Shown: positions 1-7,919, counted from the stretch's first letter. The stretch: DNA of 36,503 nucleotides from Pseudomonadota bacterium (GCA_021847995.1 JAJZNE010000010.1:1-36503); one strand, 5' to 3'. Numbers and translations: made by a program. The notes: generated by a model not told the origin, from the sequence alone.

Positions 1-347
1 GGCCGGAGAAGGTGACGCTGATCCGCGTGTTCGACGTGAGCAGCGACAACAAGCTGTCCAACGACCGCATCTTCCATGACTTCAAGAGCGTCGAGCAGCC
101 CTACATCGCCGACGACATCCGGGCGGACGAGGACGGCAACATCTGGGCGGCGGGCGGCTGGTCGCCGAACCATGCGATGAACGGCGTGCGCGTGTTCGCC
201 CCCGACGGCACGCCGCTCGGCGCCATCGTGACGCCGGAAGTGGCGGCCAATCTCTGCTTCGGCGGCCATCACCACAACCGCCTGTTCATCGCGGCCAGCA
301 CGTCGATCTATGCGATGGACGTCGGCACGCGCGGGGTGGAACTCTAG
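1..347 (+). CDS. SMP-30/gluconolactonase family protein, C-terminal part (5' end outside window)
   Basis: The frame is open from the first bases of the window (first whole codon at position 3) and ends with TAG at 345-347, so this is the tail of a longer gene. The visible ~115 residues match the end of the SMP-30/gluconolactonase/LRE beta-propeller family. They include a DDIRADEDGNIWAA segment, the typical Asp-Gly-rich metal-site region, then NGVRVFAPDGTPLG and a closing FGGHHHNRLFIAAS blade. Family members hydrolyse sugar lactones or related esters using a bound divalent metal; the substrate cannot be told from this part. A GTG at 12 could be mistaken for a start, but coding sequence continues upstream of it. 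The gene faces the DUF4276 gene and is separated from it by a hairpin repeat. Family call is firm; substrate is unknown. Confidence 0.85.
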   Translation, partial: PEKVTLIRVFDVSSDNKLSNDRIFHDFKSVEQPYIADDIRADEDGNIWAAGGWSPNHAMNGVRVFAPDGTPLGAIVTPEVAANLCFGGHHHNRLFIAASTSIYAMDVGTRGVEL

Positions 348-403
348 GCGATAGGTCGGGTCCGGCAGGTTCCCGCTCCCGGCGCGCCCTCACCGGGCAC
401 TTT

Positions 404-441
404 CCCTCTCCCGCTTGCGGGAGAGGGTGGCGCGCAGCGCC
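404..441. repeat. Dispersed palindromic repeat / likely bidirectional terminator
   Basis: An 11-base perfect inverted repeat (404-414 with 417-427, 2-base loop, core CCCTCTCCCGC) is followed at once by a second small hairpin (GGCGC-GCA-GCGCC, about 429-441). I recognise this double-hairpin consensus as a short intergenic repeat scattered through many proteobacterial genomes. Here it lies between two converging genes, where it could end transcription from both sides. There is no T-run, so factor-independent termination is not assured. Confidence 0.65.
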
Positions 442-501
442 GGGTGGGGGTGTGGCGCGCGAGGCCGCCTCCGCACCACGCCCCTGCCCCCGCTCAGTCC
501 G

Positions 502-1275
502 TCATGCGCCCGCCCGTTCCGGCAGCGCGGCCAGCCTCCCGATCCACGCCCGGAAATGCGGGCATTCCTGCTTCATCCTGTCGATGCCGATGCGCTCGGC
601 GATCAGGGGGCCGGAGGTCGGTTTGTCGTACTCCTCGATTTCTTTCAGAATGCGCTTCGACGGCGCCGTGTTCTGGCCTTCGTCGATATCCTCCGGCGTC
701 GCGACGTCCGATCGGATGCCGGCAAGGGCCGCGATCGCCCGCTGCGCATCCCGATGCGCGGCAACGAAGGCGGACGGGTCGGAGAACAGCAGCGCCTCGA
801 ATTCATGCAGTTGAATGTAGGGAACAAAGCGCCTGCCGACCGGTCGTTCGCCGAGCCGTCGCGCGATGTCCTCGGCGAAGGCGTCCTGCAACCGCCCGAC
901 CCGTTCCCGCGCCGGCAGATGGGACGGCATGTTCGCCCGACCGGGAAAATCCATCGGCAGCCTGTAGAAATCGACCATCGTCGTGAACCACGACTCCTCA
1001 CCAGAGTCCTGACTCATCCACCGCACCAGATCGGCGGCGAGGTGGCTGTAGCTGACAAAGCCGCCACGGAACGTTTGGCCGTGGCGTCGGCCGGTGGAAA
1101 TCAGATGCACATCGATGAAAACGTCGCAGCCCGCCAGCACCGGCGCCAACACGCGGTTGACGAAGCGTTGCTCCGTTGTCCCTTCGACGATCGCGTGCAG
1201 GCGGATCAGCGCGTCGGCCCCCCGCCCAGCACGTTTTTCTCCCACAATTCGCTGAGCGTGTAGGATTCGAGCCAC
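502..1275 (-). CDS. DUF4276 family protein, Toprim-like putative nuclease partner of the ATPase
   Basis: The protein carries the hallmarks of DUF4276: LHAIVEGTTEQRFV at the N-terminus, TTMVDFYRLPMDFPG in the middle and YIQLHEFEALLFSD further on. The VEG glutamate and the Asp of VDFY sit where Toprim-fold nucleases place their metal ligands. I infer a Toprim-like metal-dependent nuclease or nucleotidyl-transfer role; this is not shown by sequence alone. Homology begins about 22 codons after the ATG at 1275, at a CTG (1209) whose bases overlap the ATPase stop as CTGA. True translation may therefore start at 1209 by coupling, giving 235 residues; the ATG at 1275 gives 257 and a 70-base overlap. 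It follows the AAA ATPase gene directly. Sampled base composition is lower in GC than neighbours (33/60 at 781-840). The likely role with its partner is phage or plasmid defence. Confidence 0.85.
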   Translation of the reverse strand: MARILHAQRIVGEKRAGRGADALIRLHAIVEGTTEQRFVNRVLAPVLAGCDVFIDVHLISTGRRHGQTFRGGFVSYSHLAADLVRWMSQDSGEESWFTTMVDFYRLPMDFPGRANMPSHLPARERVGRLQDAFAEDIARRLGERPVGRRFVPYIQLHEFEALLFSDPSAFVAAHRDAQRAIAALAGIRSDVATPEDIDEGQNTAPSKRILKEIEEYDKPTSGPLIAERIGIDRMKQECPHFRAWIGRLAALPERAGA

Positions 1276-2222
1276 TCGGCAAGGTCGCTGCCGTCCAGCC
1301 GACGGAACGAAACCTCATTGCCGGTGCGGTCGGCGACGATCACGTCCTCCGGCTCGAACCGGTCGAGCAGCGCCACCGATTGCGTCGCCATGATCACCTG
1401 CGTGCGGTGCGAAACGCGCCGCACCAGGCTCGCCAGCACGTCGATCGCCGCCGGATGCAGGCCGAGATCGGCCTCATCGACGATGATGACGGAGGGCCGC
1501 AATTCCTCCGGTTGCAGGAACAGCGTCGCCAGCGCGATGAAGCGCAGCGTGCCGTCGGACAGGGACGATACGTCGAAATGCATGTCCGAGGATTTGTGCC
1601 GCCATTCCAGCCGGATCGTGTCCGGGTTCAACGCCCGCGGCACTAATTGAAAGTCCTCGAAGAAAGGTGCAACCAACTGGATGGTACGGCGGATCAGGTC
1701 GTAGGAGTCGGGATAGCGTTCCTTCAGCAGATAGAGGAAGGCGGCAAGATTGCGGCCATCGGGGTGCAGCAGCCGGTTGTCGTCCACCTTCGCCGTCAAT
1801 TTCATCGGCGAATGGTTGCCCGTGTCGTGGAAATGATACACGCGCAGAAAGCTCAGGCGTCTTTTGAGCGCATCGCGGAGATCGGCGAATTCCGGCGCCA
1901 TCGGATACGTCCAGACCGCGCGCAGTCTGTCATCATCGCTCGCCAGCAGCTCGTAACGCGTAGGAGCCTCACCGAATTCCAATTGCAGGGTGATCTTGTC
2001 TGTCGTCCGTCTCCCGAAATGCAGCAGCCGATCAGCGCCGCCAGCCTTAAGGACATATTCGTCCAGACGAGCGGCCTCGATTGCCTGCATCAGCGCAAAC
2101 GTCTGGATAAAATTCGACTTCCCCGACCCGTTCGGCCCGATCAGCACGTTGATCGGCCGCAATTCGAGGTTCTCAATCTTTCGGATGCTCTTGAACCCGG
2201 CAATCGAAATGCGGCGCAGCAT
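1206..2222 (-). CDS. AAA family ATPase (ABC/SMC-like, AAA_21), partner of DUF4276
   Basis: A 338-residue ABC-type ATPase of the OLD/RecF-like group. Visible motifs are Walker A GPNGSGKS (29-36), an ABC signature-like LSDGT (221-225), Walker B VIIVDEADLGLHP (245-257) and a MATQS switch segment (279-283). The middle YHFHDTG...PMK and the terminal SELWEKNVLGG are features I associate with the subgroup encoded beside DUF4276 proteins. Start: the open frame reaches 2372, but homology begins at LRRISIAGFKSIRKI, so ATG 2222 is chosen. That leaves 56 bases after the upstream oxidoreductase gene. The downstream DUF4276 frame starts at or before the stop of this gene, which implies translational coupling and a protein complex. 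A 60-base sample (2041-2100) has 34 G+C against 43 at 22561-22620, a weak hint of transfer. The ATPase probably acts as sensor or clamp for the nuclease-like partner (inference). Confidence 0.88.
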   Translation of the reverse strand: MLRRISIAGFKSIRKIENLELRPINVLIGPNGSGKSNFIQTFALMQAIEAARLDEYVLKAGGADRLLHFGRRTTDKITLQLEFGEAPTRYELLASDDDRLRAVWTYPMAPEFADLRDALKRRLSFLRVYHFHDTGNHSPMKLTAKVDDNRLLHPDGRNLAAFLYLLKERYPDSYDLIRRTIQLVAPFFEDFQLVPRALNPDTIRLEWRHKSSDMHFDVSSLSDGTLRFIALATLFLQPEELRPSVIIVDEADLGLHPAAIDVLASLVRRVSHRTQVIMATQSVALLDRFEPEDVIVADRTGNEVSFRRLDGSDLAEWLESYTLSELWEKNVLGGGPTR

Positions 2223-2278
2223 CGGCGCCCGGCCGGCCGTGCCGGCGCCCTTCCCGTCGGTCGCCGGATCGGCTGCGC

Positions 2279-3286
2279 CTACACCGTCACCCACGCCCCC
2301 GTCTCCCCCGCGCGCCGCGTCGCGTCGATCGCGCGCATGTTGGCGATCGCGTCCTCGATCGGGAATTCCCACGCCGCTTCGCCGCGCAGCGCGCGCACGA
2401 ACGCATCGCCCTGCAAGCCGTACTGGTCCACCACCGCAAACGCCTCCTCCCGCGCGCCGCCGCCGGACAGGTCGCGGCCGTCATCGATCAGGATGCGGCA
2501 AGGGCGGTCATTGGGGGCGTTGAAGGGAATCAGGATCTCGATCCGCCCTGCCGTGCCCAGGATCGTCACGCGCTGGTGCGGCGACGCCTGCGTCGAACAG
2601 GTGAAGGTCAGGTGCCGCGCCCCCGGAAACTCCATCAGCGCGCTGGTCAGCCGGTCGATCCCCATATCTGGGTCGCGCTCGATCAGGGCTGCGACCCGCA
2701 GCGGCTCCGCCCCGAACACATACCGCGCCGTCGCGATCGCGTAGCAGCCGATGTCCATCAGCCCGCCGCCGCCGATATCGGCCCGGTTCCGAACATTGGC
2801 CGGATCGCGCAGGAAATAGCTGAAGCAGGTCTGCACCGCCCGCACCTCGCCGATCGCGCCCGTGCGCGCCAGCTCGCGCGCCCGCTGCCATTGCGGGTGG
2901 TGGCGCACCATGAACGCCTCGGCCACCATCCGCCCGCTCCGCGCGCGCGCGGCGAGCAGCGCCTCGGCCTCCTCCGCCGTCATCGCCACCGGCTTCTCGC
3001 ACAGCACATGCTTGCCGGCGTCCAGCGCGCGGATCGTCCAGGGCACGTGCAGATGGTTGGGCAGCGGGTTGTAGACCGCCTCGATGTCCGGATCGGCGAG
3101 CAGGTCGTCGTAGCTGCCATAGGCGCGGGCGATGCCGAGCGCCGCCGCCGTCCGCTGCGCCGCTTCAGGATCGCGCGAGGCGATGGCGTCGATGCGGCAC
3201 AGCTTCCCCCGCTGCATCGCCGGGATCACCTTCTCGACCCCGATGCGCGCAGTGCTCAGCACGCCCCAGCCAAGCCGGCCAGTCAT
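2279..3286 (-). CDS. Gfo/Idh/MocA family NAD(P)-dependent oxidoreductase
   Basis: A 335-residue protein with the full two-domain family layout. The N-terminal Rossmann fold has a GVLSTARIG nucleotide loop (8-16) and the family CEKPVAM segment (96-102), whose lysine (98) is a catalytic-site residue. The C-terminal domain includes GGGGLMDIGCYAI (172-184). Members oxidise or reduce hydroxyl groups on sugars, inositols and related cyclic polyols, or trans-dihydrodiols; the substrate here cannot be assigned. The start ATG at 3286 overlaps the ClpP stop by 4 bases (ATGA), so the two genes are translationally coupled. This is an odd pairing of a protease subunit with a sugar-type dehydrogenase. The ATPase gene follows 56 bases downstream on the same strand. 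Length and motifs are normal. Confidence 0.9.
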   Translation of the reverse strand: MTGRLGWGVLSTARIGVEKVIPAMQRGKLCRIDAIASRDPEAAQRTAAALGIARAYGSYDDLLADPDIEAVYNPLPNHLHVPWTIRALDAGKHVLCEKPVAMTAEEAEALLAARARSGRMVAEAFMVRHHPQWQRARELARTGAIGEVRAVQTCFSYFLRDPANVRNRADIGGGGLMDIGCYAIATARYVFGAEPLRVAALIERDPDMGIDRLTSALMEFPGARHLTFTCSTQASPHQRVTILGTAGRIEILIPFNAPNDRPCRILIDDGRDLSGGGAREEAFAVVDQYGLQGDAFVRALRGEAAWEFPIEDAIANMRAIDATRRAGETGAWVTV

Positions 3287-3936
3287 TGCGGCAGCTCGCG
3301 GGCGCTGGCGATGATGCGCGTCACCATGCCATAGGCGATCGCCTCCTCCGCCCCCATCCAGTAGTTGCGGTCGGTATCGGCGGCAACCTTGTCATAGCTC
3401 TGCCCGGTCTCGCGCGCGATCAGGCGGTTGAGGCGCTCGCGCATCTTCACGATCTCCCGCGCCTCGATATCGATATCGACCGCCGGCCCGCGCACGCCGC
3501 CCATCGGCTGGTGCAGCAGGAAGCGGGTGTTGGGCAGGCAGAAGCGCCGGTCGCGCGCGCCGGCCAGGAAGATCAGCGCGCCGGCGCTGGCGACCCAGCC
3601 GGTGCCGATCACCCGCACCGGCGCCTCGGCATCGACGAAGCGGATCATGTCGTGGATGGTGTCGCCGCTCTCGACATGGCCGCCGGGGGAGTTGATGAAC
3701 ACGTCGATCGGCGCCGCCGAGCGGCCGGCGAGCGCCAGCAGCCGCCCGGTCACGTCGCGCGCCAGCTTGTCGTCGATCGCGCCGAATACCAGCACCTTGC
3801 GCTGGCTCAGCAGCCGGTGCTCCAGCTCGTTGATCGGCGCGCCGAGGGCCTTGTTGTCGTCCGGTTCATTCTGGTCCGGGCCGATCGGCTCCGGCACCTC
3901 GGGTTCGGACGGCGGGTCGGAGGCATAGGGGCGCAT
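3283..3936 (-). CDS. clpP: ClpP-like serine protease subunit with acidic N-terminal extension
   Basis: A 217-residue Clp protease proteolytic subunit. The catalytic triad is readable: Ser117 in GWVASAG, His142 in FLLHQPMGG and Asp187 in ADTDRNYWMGAEEA. INSPGG (81-86) is the oxyanion/strand segment typical of the family. ClpP forms a tetradecameric chamber that degrades proteins fed by a Clp/Hsp100 unfoldase. The first ~35 residues are rich in Pro, Glu and Asp and differ from the short propeptide of housekeeping ClpP. No clpX, clpA or tig lies nearby, so this is probably a second ClpP paralogue rather than the main one. The ATG at 3936 has a GGAG-type ribosome site upstream. It overlaps the oxidoreductase start by 4 bases. 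Whether it assembles alone or with another ClpP is unknown. Confidence 0.9.
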   Translation of the reverse strand: MRPYASDPPSEPEVPEPIGPDQNEPDDNKALGAPINELEHRLLSQRKVLVFGAIDDKLARDVTGRLLALAGRSAAPIDVFINSPGGHVESGDTIHDMIRFVDAEAPVRVIGTGWVASAGALIFLAGARDRRFCLPNTRFLLHQPMGGVRGPAVDIDIEAREIVKMRERLNRLIARETGQSYDKVAADTDRNYWMGAEEAIAYGMVTRIIASARELPQ

Positions 3937-4004
3937 GCGCAGGCTCCATCTCGAAGTCCGCCCCTATCTGGCGTGCCGGGGCGCCGCTGTCCACCTGGAC
4001 GCCA

Positions 4005-4823
4005 TCATCGCGCCGGTTCCCGCCAGACGCCGCTGCGGCGGAGCGCGGCGATGCGCGCCGCCGGATCGCGTGGCGCCCACGGGTGCTTGACCAGGGCCGG
4101 TCCCTCCGTCGCCAGCCGCGGCACGCGATGGAACGGCAGCAGCCCCACCGTTACCCCGGCGCCGGCGCCGCGCAGCAACTGGCGATGGCAGGTGAAGTGC
4201 CGCCCGTGAACGGCGATCCGATAGGGCGCCTCGCCGGCTTCACGGGTCCAGGCGGCGCCACTCTCGGCCAGCAGCAGGTTGACCGCGACCTGATCGTCGC
4301 GCAGGGCGGCGGCGCGGGCGCGGACGGCGGCGAGGAAGCCGGCGGCGGCGGGACCGGCCCGCACGGCGAACAGCCCGCAGCACAGCACGAAGCCCCAGGC
4401 GGCATGCGCCTGCGCCGGCAGGAACGTGCCCTGGGAGAACACCAGATCGAGCGTCGGATCGGCGAAACACTCCGCTCTCGCGTCGGCGAGCCAGACGGCA
4501 TCGAGATCGGAATGCATGAAATCGATGCCGGCGGCGGCCAGCAGGACGAAGACATCGAGCCGGCGGAGCCACAGCGCGCCGAGATCGCCGGCAAAGGCGA
4601 GCGGAACGACGGTGCAGCCCGGCACTGCCGGCCGCGCCGCGACGGCGCCGTCCAGCGCCAGCAGCAGCACGCGCGCAACCCCGGCCGCGCGGGCATGTGC
4701 CAGCCAGTTGTCGATCAGATAGGCGGCCCCGGCGTCGGCGAACAGCACCACCACCGGCCCGGCGCCACGCAGCGCCGCCGCCGCGTCCAGCACCGCTGCC
4801 CGGTCGAATGCCGCGCCCGCCAC
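4005..4823 (-). CDS. Putative nucleotide-diphospho-sugar transferase (glycosyltransferase-like)
   Basis: A 272-residue protein starting at GTG 4823. The segment DFMHSDLDAVWLAD (101-114) holds a DLD-type DxD motif, the metal/nucleotide-sugar site of GT-A-fold transferases. It is followed by DLVFSQGTF and WGFVLCCGLFAVRA and later DDQVAVNLLL. That order matches the Nucleotid_trans family (PF03407), as far as I can judge from memory. No signal peptide or clear membrane helix is seen, so it is probably cytoplasmic or peripheral. Acceptor and sugar donor are unknown. It lies 30 bases after the entericidin gene and 68 bases before clpP on the same strand, so it may share transcription with either. 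The sequence is very rich in Ala and Leu, which lowers the value of weaker similarity. Confidence 0.65.
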   Translation of the reverse strand: MAGAAFDRAAVLDAAAALRGAGPVVVLFADAGAAYLIDNWLAHARAAGVARVLLLALDGAVAARPAVPGCTVVPLAFAGDLGALWLRRLDVFVLLAAAGIDFMHSDLDAVWLADARAECFADPTLDLVFSQGTFLPAQAHAAWGFVLCCGLFAVRAGPAAAGFLAAVRARAAALRDDQVAVNLLLAESGAAWTREAGEAPYRIAVHGRHFTCHRQLLRGAGAGVTVGLLPFHRVPRLATEGPALVKHPWAPRDPAARIAALRRSGVWREPAR

Positions 4824-4853
4824 GTTCCGCCGGCGCGCGGCCCCGCCCGCCCC

Positions 4854-4994
4854 CTACTGCGTCGCCTTCTCGACCGAATTGGTGATGGCATGCCCGGCGG
4901 CCGACAGGTCTTCGCCCGCGCCCTCCACCGTATGGCAGGCGGCGAGCAGCAGCAGGGCCAGCAGGGGCAGAACGGCGATCAGGCGGGCGCGCAT
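4854..4994 (-). CDS. Entericidin A/B family small lipoprotein
   Basis: This 46-codon gene encodes an N-terminal Arg, a hydrophobic stretch and a lipobox LLAAC with Cys20. After that comes HTVEGAGEDLSAAGHAITNSVEKATQ, the classic entericidin-like C-terminal half. The mature lipopeptide would be about 27 residues and membrane anchored after processing by Lgt and signal peptidase II; lgt is in this window. The ATG at 4994 is preceded by a strong GGAGGAG ribosome site 8 bases away, which fixes the start against longer in-frame readings. Entericidins in enterics are linked to stress-related lysis or membrane stability, but family members in alphaproteobacteria are mostly uncharacterised. The glycosyltransferase-like gene follows after 30 bases. 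Confidence 0.88.
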   Translation of the reverse strand: MRARLIAVLPLLALLLLAACHTVEGAGEDLSAAGHAITNSVEKATQ

Positions 4995-5079
4995 GACGAT
5001 CTCCTCCGCGCGGGTGCAATGGAACCGCATCGCGCCCATTCCGCCACGTTCGCCCCCCGCCGTCCAGGGTTCCGGCCCC

Positions 5080-5110
5080 GGATTGCTTCGCCTGCTTCTC
5101 GCAATGACGG
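5080..5110. repeat. Short dispersed repeat with ATTGC/GCAAT ends
   Basis: The stretch reads GATTGCTTCGCC...CTCGCAATGACGG, with short inverted ends ATTGC (5082-5086) and GCAAT (5101-5105). I recognise near-identical sequences as scattered intergenic repeats in alphaproteobacterial genomes. Only one copy is visible here, so repeat status rests on memory rather than on this window. It lies upstream of both the entericidin gene and the hypothetical gene at 5201. Confidence 0.4.
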
Positions 5111-5164
5111 GGGAGACTCGCATTGCGGCCCCCCACGGCCGGGCACCCGCGCCGAAAAACCCCC

Positions 5165-5193
5165 TTGCCCCGGCATTCGTTATTATATATAAC
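5165..5193 (+). promoter_or_regulatory. Sigma70-like promoter, possibly giving a leaderless mRNA
   Basis: TTGCCC (5165-5170), a 17-base spacer and TATAAC (5188-5193) resemble -35 and -10 boxes. The -10 sits in a 10-base AT palindrome (5183-5192) that stands out in GC-rich DNA. Transcription would start at about 5200, right at the GTG start codon at 5201, with no ribosome site between. This fits a leaderless message. Confidence 0.45.
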
Positions 5194-5200
5194 TCATGCC

Positions 5201-5872
5201 GTGAACAACCGCACACCCCCTCCCCCGGCCGAACGCTTCGCCACCCTCACGGAGAGCGTCGCCAAGGCCCTCGCCGCCGAGGGGCTGCGGCTGGGGCTGG
5301 TGGCGCCCTGGCTCGCCCTGGTGTGGTGCAAACTCCGCAGCACCGGCGCCCGTATCCTGCGCATCGCCGCCGCGCTTGAAGCCGGCACGCTGCGCCTCAG
5401 CCCGCCCCGCAAGCTCCCGCCGCTGCCGCCCCGGACGGAGGATACGGCACCCCGGCCGGACCACGCCAAACCCAGGCGAAAAGAAATCCCGACAGGCTTC
5501 GGCTGGCTGCTCAGGCGGGTCACCGCGCTCAGCTTCGGCCGCTCGCAGCTCGAATATCTCCTCGCCGAACCGGACATGGCCGAGCTGATCGCCGCCGCCC
5601 CGCCGATCGCCCACCATCTCCGCCCGGTCTGCCGGATGCTCGGCGTCAAACCTCCGCCCGGCCTCTTTCCCGCCCGCCGCCCACCGCGCCGGACCAGGCC
5701 GCCCGCGCCGCCGAAACCGGCGCCGGAGGCGGCGAAAGAAAAGCCGGCGGAGCCGGCCGGAAGGCCGGACGGCCCGTTTCCCGCCTTCGTGCCCCGCAAG
5801 CGCAAGCGCAGGCGGCGGCCGTTCACTCTGTTCCCGCTGCCCGCGGCCACCGGCCCGCCCTGGAAGGGCTGA
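5201..5872 (+). CDS. Conserved hypothetical protein, Pro/Arg-rich C-terminus
   Basis: A 223-residue protein from GTG 5201; an in-frame ATG at 5123 would add 26 residues that look non-coding. It has three parts. The first is a helical N-terminal segment with a hydrophobic patch (AEGLRLGLVAPWLALVWCKL). The second is a middle block with GFGWLLRRVT and SQLEYLLAEPDMAELIAAAP and PVCRMLGVKPPP. The third is a low-complexity C-terminus rich in Pro, Ala, Lys and Arg, ending in a basic RKRKRRRR run. I recall close relatives, always of unknown function, in Acetobacteraceae. No catalytic motif is visible. The promoter at 5165-5193 suggests leaderless expression and replaces a ribosome site. The gene converges on cysK. 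It might be nucleic-acid binding because of the basic tail, but that is a guess. Confidence 0.75.
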   Translation: MNNRTPPPPAERFATLTESVAKALAAEGLRLGLVAPWLALVWCKLRSTGARILRIAAALEAGTLRLSPPRKLPPLPPRTEDTAPRPDHAKPRRKEIPTGFGWLLRRVTALSFGRSQLEYLLAEPDMAELIAAAPPIAHHLRPVCRMLGVKPPPGLFPARRPPRRTRPPAPPKPAPEAAKEKPAEPAGRPDGPFPAFVPRKRKRRRRPFTLFPLPAATGPPWKG

Positions 5873-5946
5873 CAGCGCGGGGGGACGGGCGTGTCGATTA
5901 TCGTTATGATCTCAACACGCAGGTCGCGGTCTGCGCTGCCCTTGCT

Positions 5947-6861
<915 letters not shown>

Positions 6862-6895
6862 GGTGCGGTTCCCCGTGGAGTGGCTGATCGGCGCG

Positions 6896-7918
6896 TCATC
6901 CGGCCGGCCCGTCATGAACCGGCCCGTCATGAACCGGCCCGTCATGAACCGGCCCGAGCGGCACTTTCCCGAGACCGCCCGGCCGGTCCAGCACGTAGGT
7001 CGGCCAGGCCAGCCCCGTCACCCGTCCGCGCAGCCCCGCCAGCAGGCGCCGGCCCTCGGCGACCGGCACATGGAATCGGGCGGTGCCGGGCGCGGGATCG
7101 AGCTGGTGGAGGTAATAGGGCTTGACCCGCGCCGCCAGCATGGCGCGCAGCAGCGCCTCCAGCGCCGCTTCGCTGTCATTGACGCCGCGCAGCAGCACCG
7201 ACTGGCCGAGCACCGGCACCCCCTCGCGCTGCACCCGGCGCAGGGCGGCGCGGCCGGCTTCGGTGAACTCCCGCGCATGGTTGGCATGCAGGACGAGCCA
7301 GAGCGGCGTGTCGCCCGCAAGCGTTGCCGCCAGCGCCGGCGTGATCCGTGCCGGATCGGCCAGCGGCACGCGGGAATGGATGCGCAGCGTCCGGATATGC
7401 GGGATCGCCGCCAGCGCTGCCAGAATGGCGCCGAGCCGGCGCGGCGAGAGCATCAGCGGGTCGCCGCCGGTCAGGATCACCTCGCTGATCGCCGGCCGGG
7501 CGGCAAGCCACGCATAGCACGCCGCCAGCTCAGCCTCGCTCAGCACGCCCCCGTCCGGCCCGACCTGCTCGCGGCGGAAGCAGAAGCGGCAATAGACCGG
7601 GCAGGCCAGCAGCGGCTTCAGCAGCGCCCGGTCCGGATAGCGATGCACGATGCCCTTGAGCGGCGACAGCGCCTGATCGGCGATCGGGTCGGCGCTTTCG
7701 TGCGGCGCCGTCACCAGCTCGGCGGGATCGGGGACGAACTGAAGGCCGAGCGGATCGTCGGCCCGTTCGATCCGCGCCGCGAAGGCCGGCGTCACCGCGA
7801 CCGCATAACGGTCGGCGACCGCGGCCACGGCCTCGCGTTCCGCCGGCCGCACAAGGCCCGCCGCCACCAGATCGTCGGCGCTGCGCAGCGGGCGCAGGCG
7901 GGGGGTGCCATCCGGCAT
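6896..7918 (-). CDS. epmB: EF-P beta-lysylation protein EpmB (lysine 2,3-aminomutase family)
   Basis: A 340-residue radical SAM/PLP enzyme. The radical SAM cluster motif is CPVYCRFC with Cys106, Cys110 and Cys113. Later come [11 protein letters not shown] and the lysine-aminomutase-like [14 protein letters not shown]. EpmB isomerises L-alpha-lysine to (R)-beta-lysine, which EpmA then attaches to EF-P. Both partners are in this window (epmA directly divergent, efp at 31166-31732), which supports EpmB over a catabolic lysine aminomutase. The start ATG 7918 is set by homology and by epmA at 7946; a longer open frame through epmA is a shadow. No ribosome site is evident. Oddly, the C-terminus ends in three GPVHD repeats made by a 15-base tandem duplication, beyond the conserved domain. 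Confidence 0.92.
   Translation of the reverse strand: MPDGTPRLRPLRSADDLVAAGLVRPAEREAVAAVADRYAVAVTPAFAARIERADDPLGLQFVPDPAELVTAPHESADPIADQALSPLKGIVHRYPDRALLKPLLACPVYCRFCFRREQVGPDGGVLSEAELAACYAWLAARPAISEVILTGGDPLMLSPRRLGAILAALAAIPHIRTLRIHSRVPLADPARITPALAATLAGDTPLWLVLHANHAREFTEAGRAALRRVQREGVPVLGQSVLLRGVNDSEAALEALLRAMLAARVKPYYLHQLDPAPGTARFHVPVAEGRRLLAGLRGRVTGLAWPTYVLDRPGGLGKVPLGPVHDGPVHDGPVHDGPAG
6906..6950. repeat. Three perfect 15-base tandem copies inside the epmB 3' end
   Basis: The unit GGCCCGTCATGAACC occurs three times head to tail at 6906-6950, followed by a partial GGCCCG. On the minus strand, in the epmB frame, it encodes GPVHD repeats at the protein C-terminus. Because the unit is a multiple of three, copy-number change would keep the frame. 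Confidence 0.95.
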
Positions 7919-7919
7919 G

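Noticed and set aside
3937-4004. Promoter before clpP (TGGACA...GATAGG)
   Set aside because: Spacing is 19 bases and the -10 match is poor; not better than chance.
5889-5920. GCGTGT/ACACGC stem between the hypothetical gene and cysK
   Set aside because: A six-base stem with a 20-base loop is too weak to call a terminator.
6906-6950. Possible CRISPR or iteron array
   Set aside because: Three contiguous copies without spacers, in frame inside epmB, is a coding tandem repeat.
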